From contig JABYQQ010000001.1 in NCBI GenBank assembly GCA_022605405.1, positions 4,464,001-4,528,000 on the forward strand: a DNA stretch of 64,000 bases, given 5' to 3'. Origin of the DNA: Earliella scabrosa. Taxonomy: Eukaryota > Basidiomycota > Agaricomycetes > Polyporales > Polyporaceae. The notes below the pieces were generated by a model, which was given only the letters and a program-made list of their open reading frames with translations, was not told where the DNA came from and did no database searches. Of the stretch, positions 11,609 to 22,894 are shown one piece after another (the stretch's first letter is position 1; every line of letters begins with the position of its first letter). The translations under genes were made by a program, and so were the position numbers.

Positions 11609-12680
11609 TTATATAGTAACGGTACGCCTGTGACGTCGAACAGTGGAAGGTTGGAATGTATAAGCGGACCTAAGGACTTCGTCGTCGCTCGGAATATCAG
11701 GAATGTCGAAGAGCGGGTCTGTAACCAACATCGCGGGCATGGAGATAACTCCTTGCGGTAATATGGGGTCATTGACGGCACATCCATGGGTGCATACCCG
11801 CGTCCCCCACAGACGCCAGACGGCCATGTGACAATAGGGAGGGTGCCTATGGTGGTGGGCGGATTGATAATTATCAGCGAGGGGGTCGATGAAAGCCGAA
11901 AGAGTGCCTCTGTCGGCGAAGTGCCGTCCTTGGTCAGGGCACAGGAATAGATGTCGAGTACAGGGGTAAATCCAGGCGGTAGATGGTGACGGAGCGCCAG
12001 GTGCATACTCTTGCCATCGAGTAGGGTCGTTGGCGAAGGTAAGTCCGGATATGAGCATGGCGGTCAAAGCGTTGACATCGGCATCCGTCAGGATACTGAG
12101 TGCGAGGTCTGAAATGACGCCTCGCCGTGCGAAGGTGAGGGGGGGATAGGCGCAGGCGAAGGACTTCTCCGTGACGAAATTCATCAAGGCAGTCGTCCAC
12201 GTCCGACTAATCGGAGAAAGAGCACTGACTGTACTGGATTCGTAGATGCGGATCTGACGGCCCTCTGTTCCTGTGAAGACCGCACGTCGGCGAATATCGC
12301 GTCGGATACGAACGGGTGTGGCACATTCGGCGACTCCTTTGAACGCGAGGTGGGGACAGATGGAGGGACAGTATATCAGATATTCCACTAGGACCTGGAA
12401 GGAGGCGTCGGTGGTGTAGACGTCGATGACGTGGGAGTCCAGGGTGGGATCTCGGAGGAGGAAGGAGAGTGCGAAGATGCCTCCGATAAGTGCGCGACAT
12501 TCGGTCAGGACACGCAGAAACTCTCTCGCAGTGGGGATGTACTGCTGGAGCATGGACCGTAAAGTCAGTCTGTGGCTCCGGGTAACGTCGGCGCAATTTG
12601 CGCGACATGTAGCTTGCCAACGCAGCATAGAAGGTACGTCCATATGCGACATGATGGACCACACGAGGCTAGGATCGCAT
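11609..12680 (-). CDS. F-box-like / NTase-like family protein, copy 2
   Basis: The main exon runs from acceptor CTCAG at 12681 to the stop at 11609. It begins with an F-box-like helix pair (LVWSIMSHMDVPSMLRWQATCR region), then a GG-x2-AL-x-FLLRDP motif where family members have the NTase-like GS motif, a degenerate acidic site (VIDVYTT), FACAYPPLTFARRG, and the C-terminal signature LCPDQGRHFADRGT then a WRLW...GCA block. The phase-2 intron just upstream matches the intron position in copies 3, 4 and 5; the short first exon was not resolved, so the true start is upstream. By its C-terminus it is closest to the 36 kb copy. Function unknown. Confidence 0.75.
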
Positions 12681-13396
12681 CTGAGAATAGTTAATTAACA
12701 ATGTCAGGAGACGAAGGTTCGTGTTGTAACGTACAAGACGCGCGTAGTTTGCGACTGGGGAAACTGGAGCAAAGCGATGGATCGGGTTGTGGCGTGGCGC
12801 GGCATTGTAGGACACAGTAGTCTTGGTACAGCACGAGTAGTACGTTGTACGGAGTCAGGGGAGTTCTACGACACCTGTATCCTCCATACCGACGTTCTTA
12901 TCGTCATAGATAGTTGCGAAGGTGACGTCAGTCGAAGACTTCTCTGTATACTCTGTGTTGAAGGTAGTCGAGAGATAGACGGTGGGTCCGGCCGACCGAA
13001 GTGGATGACGCGGTAGACGAGGTCTGGCTCTGCAGATGCACGGTGACGCGAGGTTGGTCAGAAGGCGCAATTTGTCATCCCGACCGGTGACGCTCATACG
13101 AGATGGTCCTGATCGAGTAGAAATGGTCGAGAATGACGATAGGTCGGGGTCCTCCAGATGACGACACCGAATAGTCTGTGTCAGTGGAAGCTTGTGCAGC
13201 GTGCTTTGCGCTAGGCTGGAGACACGGTGATCAGGACCGAGTTGTGCGATGACGGAATTGACTTACGGCAGGATATGGGTGTGCCGTGTTTTAAAAGCGG
13301 AAGAGGCAGAGTCCGAGGGCGCGTTTACGATTACAATGGAGGTTAGCTGCATGGGAAACAAGTGTACGCAGGTTATAATGAATATCGGAAGACGTA
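12681..13396. other. Intergenic with one unexplained ORF
   Basis: Contains a 79-codon plus-strand ORF (12777-13016) with no family signature and the unresolved 5' exons of the flanking genes. Nothing here can be called confidently. Confidence 0.35.
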
Positions 13397-14647
13397 GTGG
13401 CTGATCGATCTTTCCCAGACGAGTTAAAGGATGTATTGGGATACGGCCGGACGGGCACTGTGTATCGCGCTATGGAGCAGAACACGGGCATGGCAGTCGC
13501 GGTGAAAGTGTCTCAATCGTGCAAAGAGGAGGAGGAGTCCTTGGAGAATGAGTCAGTTCTTCTTCGGGAACTGAGTACCGGGTGCGAAGAGGGGCACAAG
13601 TAAGCGGAGAGATTTGTGACGAGGTAGCGTTCTGATCGCGTCATTAGACATGTGGTACATTGGATTGGGTGCGAGATGAAGACATACGCTTCATGTATCG
13701 TATTTCCTCTGCTTGGAATGACGTTGCAGGAAATGTCGCGGTACGGTGGCAAGGGCTTCTTCGGGGATGTCGGTGCGAGGAAAGTAGCCATGCAGGTTGC
13801 ATCAGGCATCGATTGTGAGTGGGCTAGTACTCTCGGGAAAATGATTCTGATTAGGAGAGCAGTCCTGCACGGGAAAGGAATAGTTCACACAGATATCAAG
13901 ACAGAGAACATTGTTTTCACTCAACGTAGTGCTGTGGAGACGAGGAAAAAGATTTCGAGTACTACATGGACACCGAATGATGTAAGTGCGTCTTGTCGTG
14001 AAGGACGTGGTGGACGCGCTGAACTCACGATCCAAAGTGCGCTCAGCTTCACGTAGTGATCATTGACTTGAGTGATGCATGTCACGTTATACAGCACGGT
14101 TTCGGCCTGGTTGGGTCGAACCAATATCGTGCGCCGGAGGTGTCCTTAGGTCAGCCTGTACATGCGACTGCCACTCACTTGCTGACGTTGGTCGTAGGGC
14201 TTCCCTGGGACAAGGGAATCGATGCATTCGGGTTGGGGTGTGTAATGGCGGAAATCTGGATCGGTACAGCTATCTTTCCGTTGACGGACTCAGTCGTGGA
14301 GAGAATCGCTGCTGTAGAACGTGTGGTGGGGAGGGTTTCACCTCAGTTGGTTCGTCGAGCGGGGTCGTCATTTGCGGACATGTTCAGAGTCAGTGACGAT
14401 GAGATCTCCATCGTGTTCACCCGACGAAATGTCGCAGACGCCATTCGGCACCGCAGAGTCCGGTCTCTGAAGCACATTCTGGTGAGCTTATGTCGATATA
14501 CGAGTGTGCGTGCATGATGACTGACCTAGGCAGGATATCATTGTCGACAAGGGCTTCGCCACGACGTGCCTGCGTCTTCTCTGTCCGGATCCAGATGACA
14601 GAATGTCGGTTGAGAGTTTCTTGACGGAGATCGCGCGGAGTTGGTGA
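13397..14647 (+). CDS. LAMMER/CLK-like protein kinase, compact and divergent
   Basis: Ser/Thr kinase-like domain without the long N-terminal extension typical of CLK/LAMMER kinases. Visible in order: glycine loop GYGRTG, AVAVKV lysine, HTDIKTEN catalytic loop, IIDLSDA replacing the usual DFG, YRAPEV, then WDKGIDAFGLGCVMAEIW-x2-TAIFPL and a degenerate LAMMER region (IAAVERVVG). Introns begin at 13601 (GTAAGC), 13981 (GTAAGT), 14151 (GTCAGC) and 14482 (GTGAGC); the final exon ends at 14645-14647. The segment before HTDIK reads through about 15 extra residues that contain a donor-like GTGAGT. Position 13397 is GTG, probably an exon edge after the acceptor GTAG; the first exon is unresolved. Catalytic Asp residues are present, so activity is possible. 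Confidence 0.8.
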
Positions 14648-15038
14648 ACGGAGAAAACGAGAACGGTGAGATCATATTGATGCCACGAGAGCACTGAGTT
14701 CAGTTTAGCCAGATCGTCTCAGTGACAGAGTTGCGGCAAAACAGTCGTATCGATCCGCCCCACGTGATCCACTATTTGGCCCTGCGTCTCCGCGTGCAAC
14801 GTATGGGGTTACTTTGTACGGGATGCGTCTCTTGAATTATAGGACTCACTCTCAAAAAAACTTATAGGTCATGCGATGTCTGACATTTCCAGCCTAGTGG
14901 AAGTCCAGCGTTCTTAGAGCGTGGAATGCGCAATGATATTTGAATGCGAAATCATTAAGGCTGCGCGTTAATTCAGATGCAAGGTCGACAATGGGAAATC
15001 CCGAGACACGCTGAGCGTTCGGTGTAAACACCACCGCA
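14648..15038. other. Intergenic, no feature seen
   Basis: Downstream region of the kinase gene. No ORF or repeat of note. Confidence 0.4.
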
Positions 15039-15569
15039 CTACGCGTACCGCGTACTGGCGCCCTCAACCACGCTCGTGGTCATGTCTGCATAAGCGTGGA
15101 CGTCTTCCAGAAGCCCTTCCTCGCCATCCTCATCGTCGAGCACCGTGTGCCGGTCGTCTGTGACGGAGTTGCCGAACCAATGAGGGCGCTGTGGCCATGT
15201 GAGTGCGTAGACGTTAACGACGGGTTGTTCGATCTTCACCACACTGATCAGGTCGTCGAGGACAGTAGCAGTGGTGGGGAGATTGCGGGGTGACGCGGGG
15301 AACTGGCACCACAGGCGTGGAGAGGTGGGTGTGCGCGACGACAGCGGACTCACGCGGTTCATGTGCGACGGGACTGACGTGGCCTCGGTCACCGAGACTA
15401 TGAGAAGTCCTCGTGGGAGAGAACGATGTGCGCCATGGTTCCTTATGATTACTGCGTCAGGTTGGCGATAGGAGGAGATACAGGACGCCGTCCACCTGTA
15501 CAGGAGGTGCAGAGCTGTGGACCTGGTCCCAATGAGATTGGGAGACAGTCGGCGTCGTGTGGACTCCAT
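15039..15569 (-). CDS. Possible C-terminal coding fragment, unknown
   Basis: Open frame on the minus strand whose last ~70 residues look like real protein: hydrophobic LDDLISVVKIEQPVVNVYAL, then a Pro/Trp-rich turn, then an acidic tail with DDEDGEEGLLEDV. The 5' part is low-quality Ser/Arg sequence and probably contains introns. No family recognised. It lies between the kinase gene and the vigilin pseudogene, and could equally be a decayed fragment. Confidence 0.3.
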   Translation of the reverse strand: MESTRRRLSPNLIGTRSTALHLLYRWTASCISSYRQPDAVIIRNHGAHRSLPRGLLIVSVTEATSVPSHMNRVSPLSSRTPTSPRLWCQFPASPRNLPTTATVLDDLISVVKIEQPVVNVYALTWPQRPHWFGNSVTDDRHTVLDDEDGEEGLLEDVHAYADMTTSVVEGASTRYA

Positions 15570-15849
15570 CCGGTTGGTTCGATCGAACAGGTTGGGGAGG
15601 GAGGTTTGGGTTGGGGTGTGCGGGAACGCGATGATTGGGAATGGGTCCGTTAAAGAAGTTTCATTTGTAGAGGCCGTAGAGTTGGACCGTCAGTACATAG
15701 TCCTTCGAGATGTGCGCGGTGACCTGTTGGGGTCTGTCGTTGCTGCGGACGAACTACAGTCGACGCGTTGAGTGTACTCACAGATGCGTTGGTCAGAAAT
15801 GTTCTTGCACAGTGTCTATCGTGACGTATCCATCCGCACGGAAGCGTGT

Positions 15850-18628
15850 AAGGAGGCTTGATCTGGGCCTTCAGTTCCTGGATAGCTTTGTCACAGCCTG
15901 CACGACCTGATACCTTAACGATGTTGTCTGGATGGACACCGGCGTGGTCGGCAGGATGCGCAGGCTGGTCAAGTTGCGTGTACGACCGAGAGCAGGGGAA
16001 CTAGATCCGTGCGCCAGTGCGGTTCTGGAGGTCGTTCAGGTGCTTGTCACTGCGGCCGATGAGGGCATTGTGCTGGCCAACGGGGACCTCAACAATGAGA
16101 ACAACGCGGTCCCTGAGGTCCGCGGCGACCTTCTCAAGCTCCGCCTTGAGCTTGGCGATGAGGTTTGGCTCGCCACGCAGACGAACGTCGTCCGAAGGCT
16201 CTTCTTGACGAGGGCTCCACACGCATAGAACATAAGTACCACTCTGCACTCGAATACACTGACCTAAACACGCACAATCTAATAAACCCGGTCTGGGCGT
16301 TGGAGTCGGTGGGCCATCTGCAGCGAGCGATGAGGTCGTTGAGGCCCTGACCACCGGCATCGGTGATAGAGCGGTGGAACTTGCTGGGCACGTCGACAGT
16401 CGCGCTCGTCTCTTCGGTGACCTGCTACGCAACGGCCGGGATGGCGGCCTTCGCCTCAGGGACGGCCTTCTTGGTCTTGCAAACGGTGATGCTCGCATTG
16501 TCTTTGTCCTCGGCAGCCTTGCTAACATCGATTTGGACGCCAACGGAGTCCGTAATGCCGGTAATCATCGAGCCGGTTTTGCCCAAAATGCGTGCCACGG
16601 ACCGGGCTGGGACGGTCGTTGTTCGCCTCCTTCTCGAACTCGACGACCTGTATGAATGTTCCTCAGCACTGCACATACACACGAGCAGGGATAGCACCTA
16701 CCCCGAGCAATCCCTGCCTGGCGCCGGCGACACCCTCGTGGCCACCCTTGACAAAGCCCTCGTTAGGCTTGAGCGCCTCGCGGGTCTTGCGCTCACCGTC
16801 GGCGGACCACTGGCGGGAATATAACCTTCATACCGTACTTCTCCTCTAGCCGGATGACACACTTGTCGCGCAGACTGATCAGCGACGAGTGATACTGGTG
16901 CGGGATTTTGAGGACCTTCGACGTGTCGTCAGCAAGGCGTTGCGCCTGAGCCAGAATCCGGCGCTTCTCCTCCTCGAAGTTCTCCTTACGGCCGACGATG
17001 TTGACCATGGAATTGAGGTGGGTGGGCTTCTTCTTCTTGGTGCTGTCTTCTCCTTCGCTTCGTCCTCGTCAGAGAATTCGACTTTGACGCCGAGCGTAAC
17101 TCGAAGCTCGTTGACCCTAGTGCGGCCGGAGTCAAGGATGCGCCCGACGTACTCGCTGTCGATGTTGAAGTCGACTGCGTAGCTGCTCATGGTCTCGTCG
17201 TTCTTGGCGTCCTCGACGACCTTGCGGATCTCCACGGGAACACGGTTGACGTCCGTAGAGATACCACGGAGGACGATGACATCCTCCAATGCCTGACGAG
17301 ACTCAGTCCCCAACTTGATCGAGAGCGTCTTGTCCTCGCCGACGGTCGCGTTGAGACACCGCGGCCGGCGACAGCATCGTGCCACTTCTTCTCGACCTCC
17401 ATGGTCTCAGTCTTCACGTCCGAGGCGTCGCGCGCCATCTTTGAGATCTCCTTGTCCACGTCCTCAACGATCTTCGTCCTGTCGAGTGATGAGGGAGAAG
17501 TGTTGGACGAGTTCGGGTCTGAAATTAGGAGCACATACGACTGCTCGGCAGACTGCGGCGGGAAGAAGACACGCATGTTGTGCGCACCGTGGCAGCCCTC
17601 GATCCTTCAATGCAAGTCAGCATGTATGAAGAATATCAGCGGAAAACAACTCACTTCTTCGCGTTCTTGTGCGAGTTGATGAACCGGTGGAGCAGCCGGT
17701 CGGTCGGAGGTTCCTTCGTCCCGTCGTAGAGCTTATCAAGGAGCGGAGATACCTGGTTGACCGCGGCATCGATCTTGGGTTTCTCGCTGACAATGTCGAC
17801 ATTCAGGACGGTTGCATGGTCGGCGGTCGACAGATGAGGCAAAAAGACCTTGGCACCGGGGTTCGCGTCCGCGAGTGTCTTGCCGAAACCGACATGGGAC
17901 ATGTACGTCAGAAACTGCGGAGACACAGGAAGGGGGCTGGGGAGGGGGAACTCGTGGATGTATGCGGAGTTAGTCTTTTCCATAACCGCCTGGACAGCAC
18001 CTCCGACGTTCGTAGGCTTGCCCCAGAGAACGATCTCCTCGGTCGCCTCGTCGGCCTCCAGGAGAATGACAGCGCAGCGCGCGGTAACCATGATATCATC
18101 GGCATTCTTGCCAGTGAGGAGACGGTGCTGGCGCCTCGGCAGAGAGAGCTTGAGGGAGATCGTCTCGGTCGTGAAGTAGTTCACCGCGGACTTGATGGAC
18201 TTCATGACGGGGGTGACGAGCTCAAGATCGCCGCTGACGGTAACGTTGCGTACAGCGACATTCAACGGCAGAGTCACATAGCTACCCTCTGCGGCGGCTT
18301 CGAAGGTCGCGCGGCGCGGAAGGATGAACGGCGAGGGATGTTCGGGAATGTCGCGCATGCTCTGGGTCGTGTTCGAGCACCTGGAAGGGATGACTTCGTT
18401 GAGTATCGTCTGTGCCTCGTACGCGGTAGGAGGAAGAAGGATTTCTGCGGTTTCGAAGCAGCATCGTCCGCCACCGAAGGATGCGGACTGGTTGTTCCTT
18501 GGGATTGTACGATCAACCTGTAGCTGCGAGAGGGAGCCTTCGTCGCGCCTGGAGCGGAATGTAGACTGGAGCACGGTCGGGATGGTAAAGGCCACAGACT
18601 GGCCAGAGAGAGTAGAGTTTGTGAGCAT
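15850..18628 (-). pseudogene. Vigilin/SCP160 multi-KH-domain RNA-binding protein, decayed
   Basis: Vigilin-type proteins are ~1,200-residue ER/polysome-associated RNA binders made of tandem KH domains. The best piece (18628-17651) shows vigilin-like text, for example PRRQHRLLTGKNADDIMV and NSAYIHEFPLP. Further KH pieces continue downstream in changing frames: TLSIKLGTESRQALEDVIVL, SEYVGRILDSGRTRVNELR, VARILGKTGSMITGI and DAGGQGLNDLI. Breaks seen: frame changes near 17360 and 17030, an in-frame TAG near 16423, and the reading splits again below 16000. Splicing could explain some frame changes but not the stop inside a KH domain. A second intact copy elsewhere would be expected, since vigilin is usually single-copy and conserved. 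Confidence 0.8.
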
Positions 18629-19504
18629 TCAGGCGGAGCTTGAAGATATGTGAATATCCGTGACGCCCCAACACTTGCCTCTCCCTGGATGCCTCTCTGT
18701 ACACCTCAGTACGTCCCTCTGCCACATTCGCTCCTCCCTGCAACATGACGAAGTCAACATACGCCCGTGGAGATAAGCTCGTTGAAGGATAAAGCATGCG
18801 AACGATAGGTGGGTGTTGTGAGTGCTCGCTTCGGCAGTAGTCCTAACGAACATTTGCTCGACAGGTCGTCATCGGGTCTCCCCTGTCCTCACCCGATGTG
18901 CAAGTTCTGCATTCAGCTTGATGCGTCCGGCTGTCTTATTGTCTCTTACGACCTACTCAACACGGCAAGGTTGTTCTGGACGTGCCGGACGATGGCTTTC
19001 GTCGTCCTCACCCGGTATGTGCCATTTTCCATGCGTCTTGAATCATTTCGACGATGTTGGGCTGCCTCAAGATGTGTGCTTCGTCTGACGCAGGTCTGCA
19101 CACAGGTGCACTGGTCGGTCCTCTTCGACCACAGTCGTCGCTTCGATAATCCGGCAGCCTTGATGTGTATCCGCAGTGGAGGAGCTATCCCGACACCACG
19201 CACATCGTCACGCGTACCCGAGCCATCGGCCCTTCAACATAACGTTCTATCCTGGACGACAGGATGCCGGGGTCATGATAGACCTTTCACCTTCGCCTCC
19301 ACCGTTTGTCCGAGTGCCAGGCCATGCACGATTAGGTCTACTATGTGCATTTATCCGATCAGCTCAGTGCAGATGATCGCGAGATGTGTTGGACCAGTAA
19401 GTCATCTCATGCCTGGCGCCGTTAGTGCTGATTCATCCTCCACCAGATTCGTATATGACGTTTGTGGTCAAACAGCCGCTTCTCCTCCGTCCAGGATGCG
19501 CCGA

Positions 19505-20262
19505 GTATGGCTCTCGCGCCCTTACAACACTGAAGACTCGATCCGGGCCTTCGCACACTCATCGTTCAAGATGGCATTGCAGAAGCTTCTGCCTCTGGTG
19601 GGCAGCGCGTGCCCCCCTGGTAGCACATTCCCGCTGACAGCGTCTCGCAGCTCATGTTGACGAAGAACACGATCCTGAAGAACTACGACGGACGGTTCAA
19701 GGACATCTTCCAGGGGATCTACGACGCAGCGTACAAGGCCGCATTCGACGCAGCAGGGATTTACTACGAGGACCGGCTGATCGACGACATGGTCACGCAA
19801 GCGATCAAGTCCTCTGGCGGGTTCGTCTGGGCGTGCAAGAACTACGACGGGGACGTGCAGTCGGACATCCTCTCGCAGGGCTGCGGCTCGCTCGGGATGA
19901 TGACCTCGGAGCTGATCACGCCCGACGGGGAGGTGATCGAGAGCGAGGCCGCGCACGGGACGGCGACGTGGCACTACCGCGAATGGCAGAAGGGCAGGGG
20001 GACGTCCACGAACCCGGTCGCGTCGATCTTTGTGTGGACGCGTGGGCAGCCGCACCGTGCGAAGCAGGACGGGAACGAGTCGCTGAACGCGTTCTGCCGC
20101 GAGCTCGAGGCGGCGTGCGTGGAGGTTATTGATAAGGATGGGGTGATGACGAAGGACCTTGCGTTGGCGATTCATGGGAAGGAGATGAAGCGCGAGCATT
20201 GGGTTGTTACGGATGTGTACATGGACAAGGTCAACGTGAATGGTTTGGATTGTGTGTCTTGA
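19505..20262 (+). pseudogene. NADP-dependent isocitrate dehydrogenase, 5'-truncated copy
   Basis: IDP-type isocitrate dehydrogenase makes NADPH and 2-oxoglutarate. The C-terminal half is present: YNTEDSIRAFAHSSFKMAL, a 53-nt GT-AG intron (19598-19650), then [72 protein letters not shown] and [10 protein letters not shown]. Family text is usually GT-V-TRHYR-x-HQKG, so Arg and His are changed to Trp in this copy. The last residues (NGLDCVS) do not match the family end. The N-terminal ~200 residues are not convincingly found upstream (18800-19500). Codons here are markedly GC3-rich compared with neighbours. The 202-codon frame itself is open, so a truncated expressed protein cannot be excluded. 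Confidence 0.75.
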
Positions 20263-20818
20263 TTCAGTGGTTGGGTGCTTACGGATTGTCCGTTGCTCGG
20301 AGACGGCCTACCTGCGTTCATGAGACCCACGATCGTTCGTTGTCACTAGCGACATGCCGAAGAACGCGTCCAGGACACGTCTCTATCAACCTCAATGGGG
20401 CGATGCAGGTCGGGGATGGGTCAGATATGTGAATGGGGTGAGACGCTTTATCGAGGAGCGGCAGGGATGTGTGCGAGGGACCGTCACAAAGAGTGGGTCT
20501 TTGAAGGGTACAGTGCAATGGTGAGTAAATATCAATGGTTCGATCTACTGCAAGACGGGGGTAGATACATTCAAGATTGAAGGACGCGGAGGCAGAGGGA
20601 GCAGTGGGTGTAGGGCGACAACATTGATGAGAGCTTGAGTAAACTCTCGTGTACCCGAGCGGTAAACCTATGAACTATGATAGGGGAGAAGGCATGTTGT
20701 AAAGACGATGCCTTAGACAGGATTGTGATCGAGGAAATGTTGGTACGTTGTACGCGGGAGGTGAGATGAGCAATGCGAATACTGGACGAGGTGAACTACG
20801 TAGTGGGTGAGACAGCTT
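20263..20818. other. Intergenic, no feature seen
   Basis: Only short ORFs. It lies between the 3' ends of the IDH fragment and the MYND gene. Confidence 0.4.
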
Positions 20819-21716
20819 CTACTGCACGTATATGAAGAATTCCCGGATGTCGGCGACATCCGAACTCTCGACATTGATGTAGTCCGCTAATGTTACACAA
20901 GAGGTCTTGAGAACGACAACAATACCAGGCCACGGCTTGGGCGGTGGAAATGCACCGCGGGTGAGTCTCTGGATCGCTCTGTTTGGGAACTGGTCATTGA
21001 TATAGGAATCGACGCAGTAGAATATGTGGAGTGGCTTCGAGCGAAATTCCATATGCGTCCCAAACTGGAGTAAAATTCTTCCATACGAGCCAGAGAAGAA
21101 AGCACCCAGAGCTGGGACGGGGTACGGAGAGAGCGGGTTGATGTTATCGCGAACCAGCCGTATCTGTACAAGCTGGGGGTACTCTGAATGCATGCAGCAA
21201 CGTGCTAAGTCATCCAAGGTGTACTTGAGAGAGGGAAGAATATGAGAGGGAACGTACCCAGGACGGGGTGGGCGAGGAATCCCACGACCATGGAGACCGT
21301 GTCCTCCAATGGAGGGGTGGGTAGATGATCGGTGGCATCGTCCACGACGGAGTCACGGACTTCGTCGCGAGTTGTCTCAGGTGCTAGATGCAACAGCGAA
21401 GGAACATCTTCGCATCTCTGGAGCGCGCTCCCATCACAATGTCTGCTATGGCGTTGCCAGTCCTGAAAGACGACGATGAGACAACGTTGATCCACACGGG
21501 GCATAGAGGAACTGTAAGTACCATCATAAAATGTTGTGGTGAGCAGTACGGAGGTCCTTCATGGCACCGCGAGCACTGGAACATGGTCGGGGTAGAGCAT
21601 ACGACGCACAAAGGCAACTTCATAATGCGGAGTGAGGTGAGCGGATGCGGCGTGCGGTCGGGAGTAGCATTCTCCGGTCCGGGTGTGTCAACTGAGACTG
21701 TCGGAGGCGATGTCAT
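20819..21716 (-). CDS. MYND zinc-finger protein, copy 1
   Basis: Three exons (21716-21522, 21462-21258, 21204-20819) sum to exactly 262 codons. The finger is completed by splicing: LCVVCSTPTMFQCSRCHEGP, then YCSPQHF, then exon 2 starting DWQRHSRHC. This gives the C-x2-C...C-x2-C...YC-x3-H...W-x2-H-x3-C pattern of MYND fingers, which are protein-interaction modules. The C-terminal part (NRAIQRLTRG, PWPGIVVVLK, SSDVADIREFF) matches, from memory, a large agaricomycete family with this MYND plus C-terminal layout. A paralogue lies at 55.9 kb on the same strand. The cellular role of the family is unknown. Confidence 0.82.
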
Positions 21717-22894
21717 GATGACTGAGCGCAAAGTGGAAGAAATCGGTCCCACCTCCTGGAAGACAATCCTATATATGTGTGTAAGTGGACAGTGTGAGAT
21801 GTGCGCCACTGTCTGCGATTTCCGTGACGTACATTGTGGCGCGTACTGTTCCAGGAGTTTCAACGACGATCGTCGACCGCTGGCCCGGAGACTTATGATT
21901 AATCTGTTAGGTAATGTTCATCTGAGAATATATACTCGATACAGACTGCGTTAAGGGTCGGCGGGCTCTGCCGGGGTGGTCGTCCGAGGAGGAAGGTGAC
22001 GGCTGGACGAGAACAAGGCTCGTTTAATTCGACATGCAGACTGAATGGCGGGAGGGCACTTACAGCGCACAGAGCGATTCTATGGTCACGTCTCTTCGTT
22101 CCTGGAAGCGGCTCTTCCTTGTAGGAAGCGACACACATGGTGCAGCGGACGATGTTCAAGCAACCGGAGACCATTCTCAACGTAGCGGGATGCCGCCCGC
22201 GGACCCATATGGCCGGGTGGGTTGGAATCAGTAAGTGGGTGCAGTCAGAATGTCGTCATGGCGCTGTCTATATCGGTTACAGTGTGCAGAAGATCTGTTG
22301 GCCGTCAGTATGACGTAGGGAGAAGAAGTGATTGTATAAACTCGTACTGAAACACTGACTCAAGTAATCTTAATCAGAGAGTCCCTTCTCTAAGGGTGTG
22401 CGGAGCGTGTCCCGGTCACTTCTCATGAAGTCCGCACCCCTGATCTGGAATGTCGGCGCCGAAGACAACGCCAACCGTCCTGGCGCCATCGGATGGGCCG
22501 TCAGTATTGCACAGACGGTATACCAAAAACCTGCAATGGAACGCGTGGGACGTGGAGTAGTGACGTAGTTGAAGTCTATGGATGAAATGTAGCGTTAAGA
22601 TCAAGCACGGCGAGTGAGTGTGTGAGCAGGAGGTCCGACGACCGTATTGGTGGAGTGTACGAAACCTCCTCGTGCTCAAATTAGCCAGACAGGCGTTCGC
22701 GGTAGGATGCCATTGATGTTGGTAGTTAATAACAAGGACGAAGGGTGTGGACCGTAGGTTCAGGTGCAGAGCACCGACTGGAAGCGGAGTATGCGGAAAT
22801 GGGATGGTAGTGCGGAAAGAAGGAACGAGAATGCGAACTGAGAATCATTCAGAGAGAAGAGTGTAAGTATGCAACAAAGAGATGCCGACTGAAA
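21717..22894. other. Intergenic, no supported gene
   Basis: Downstream of the RNR2-like gene and upstream of the MYND gene. ORFs on both strands (for example 22034-22234 and 21899-22180) have no motif. If RNR2-like has a further 3' exon with the R1-binding tail it would lie around 22760-22894, but I found none. Confidence 0.4.

Noticed and set aside
18809..19504. The N-terminal half of isocitrate dehydrogenase upstream of the fragment
   Set aside because: I compared the translated frames with the family pattern and found no convincing match, only chance short similarities.
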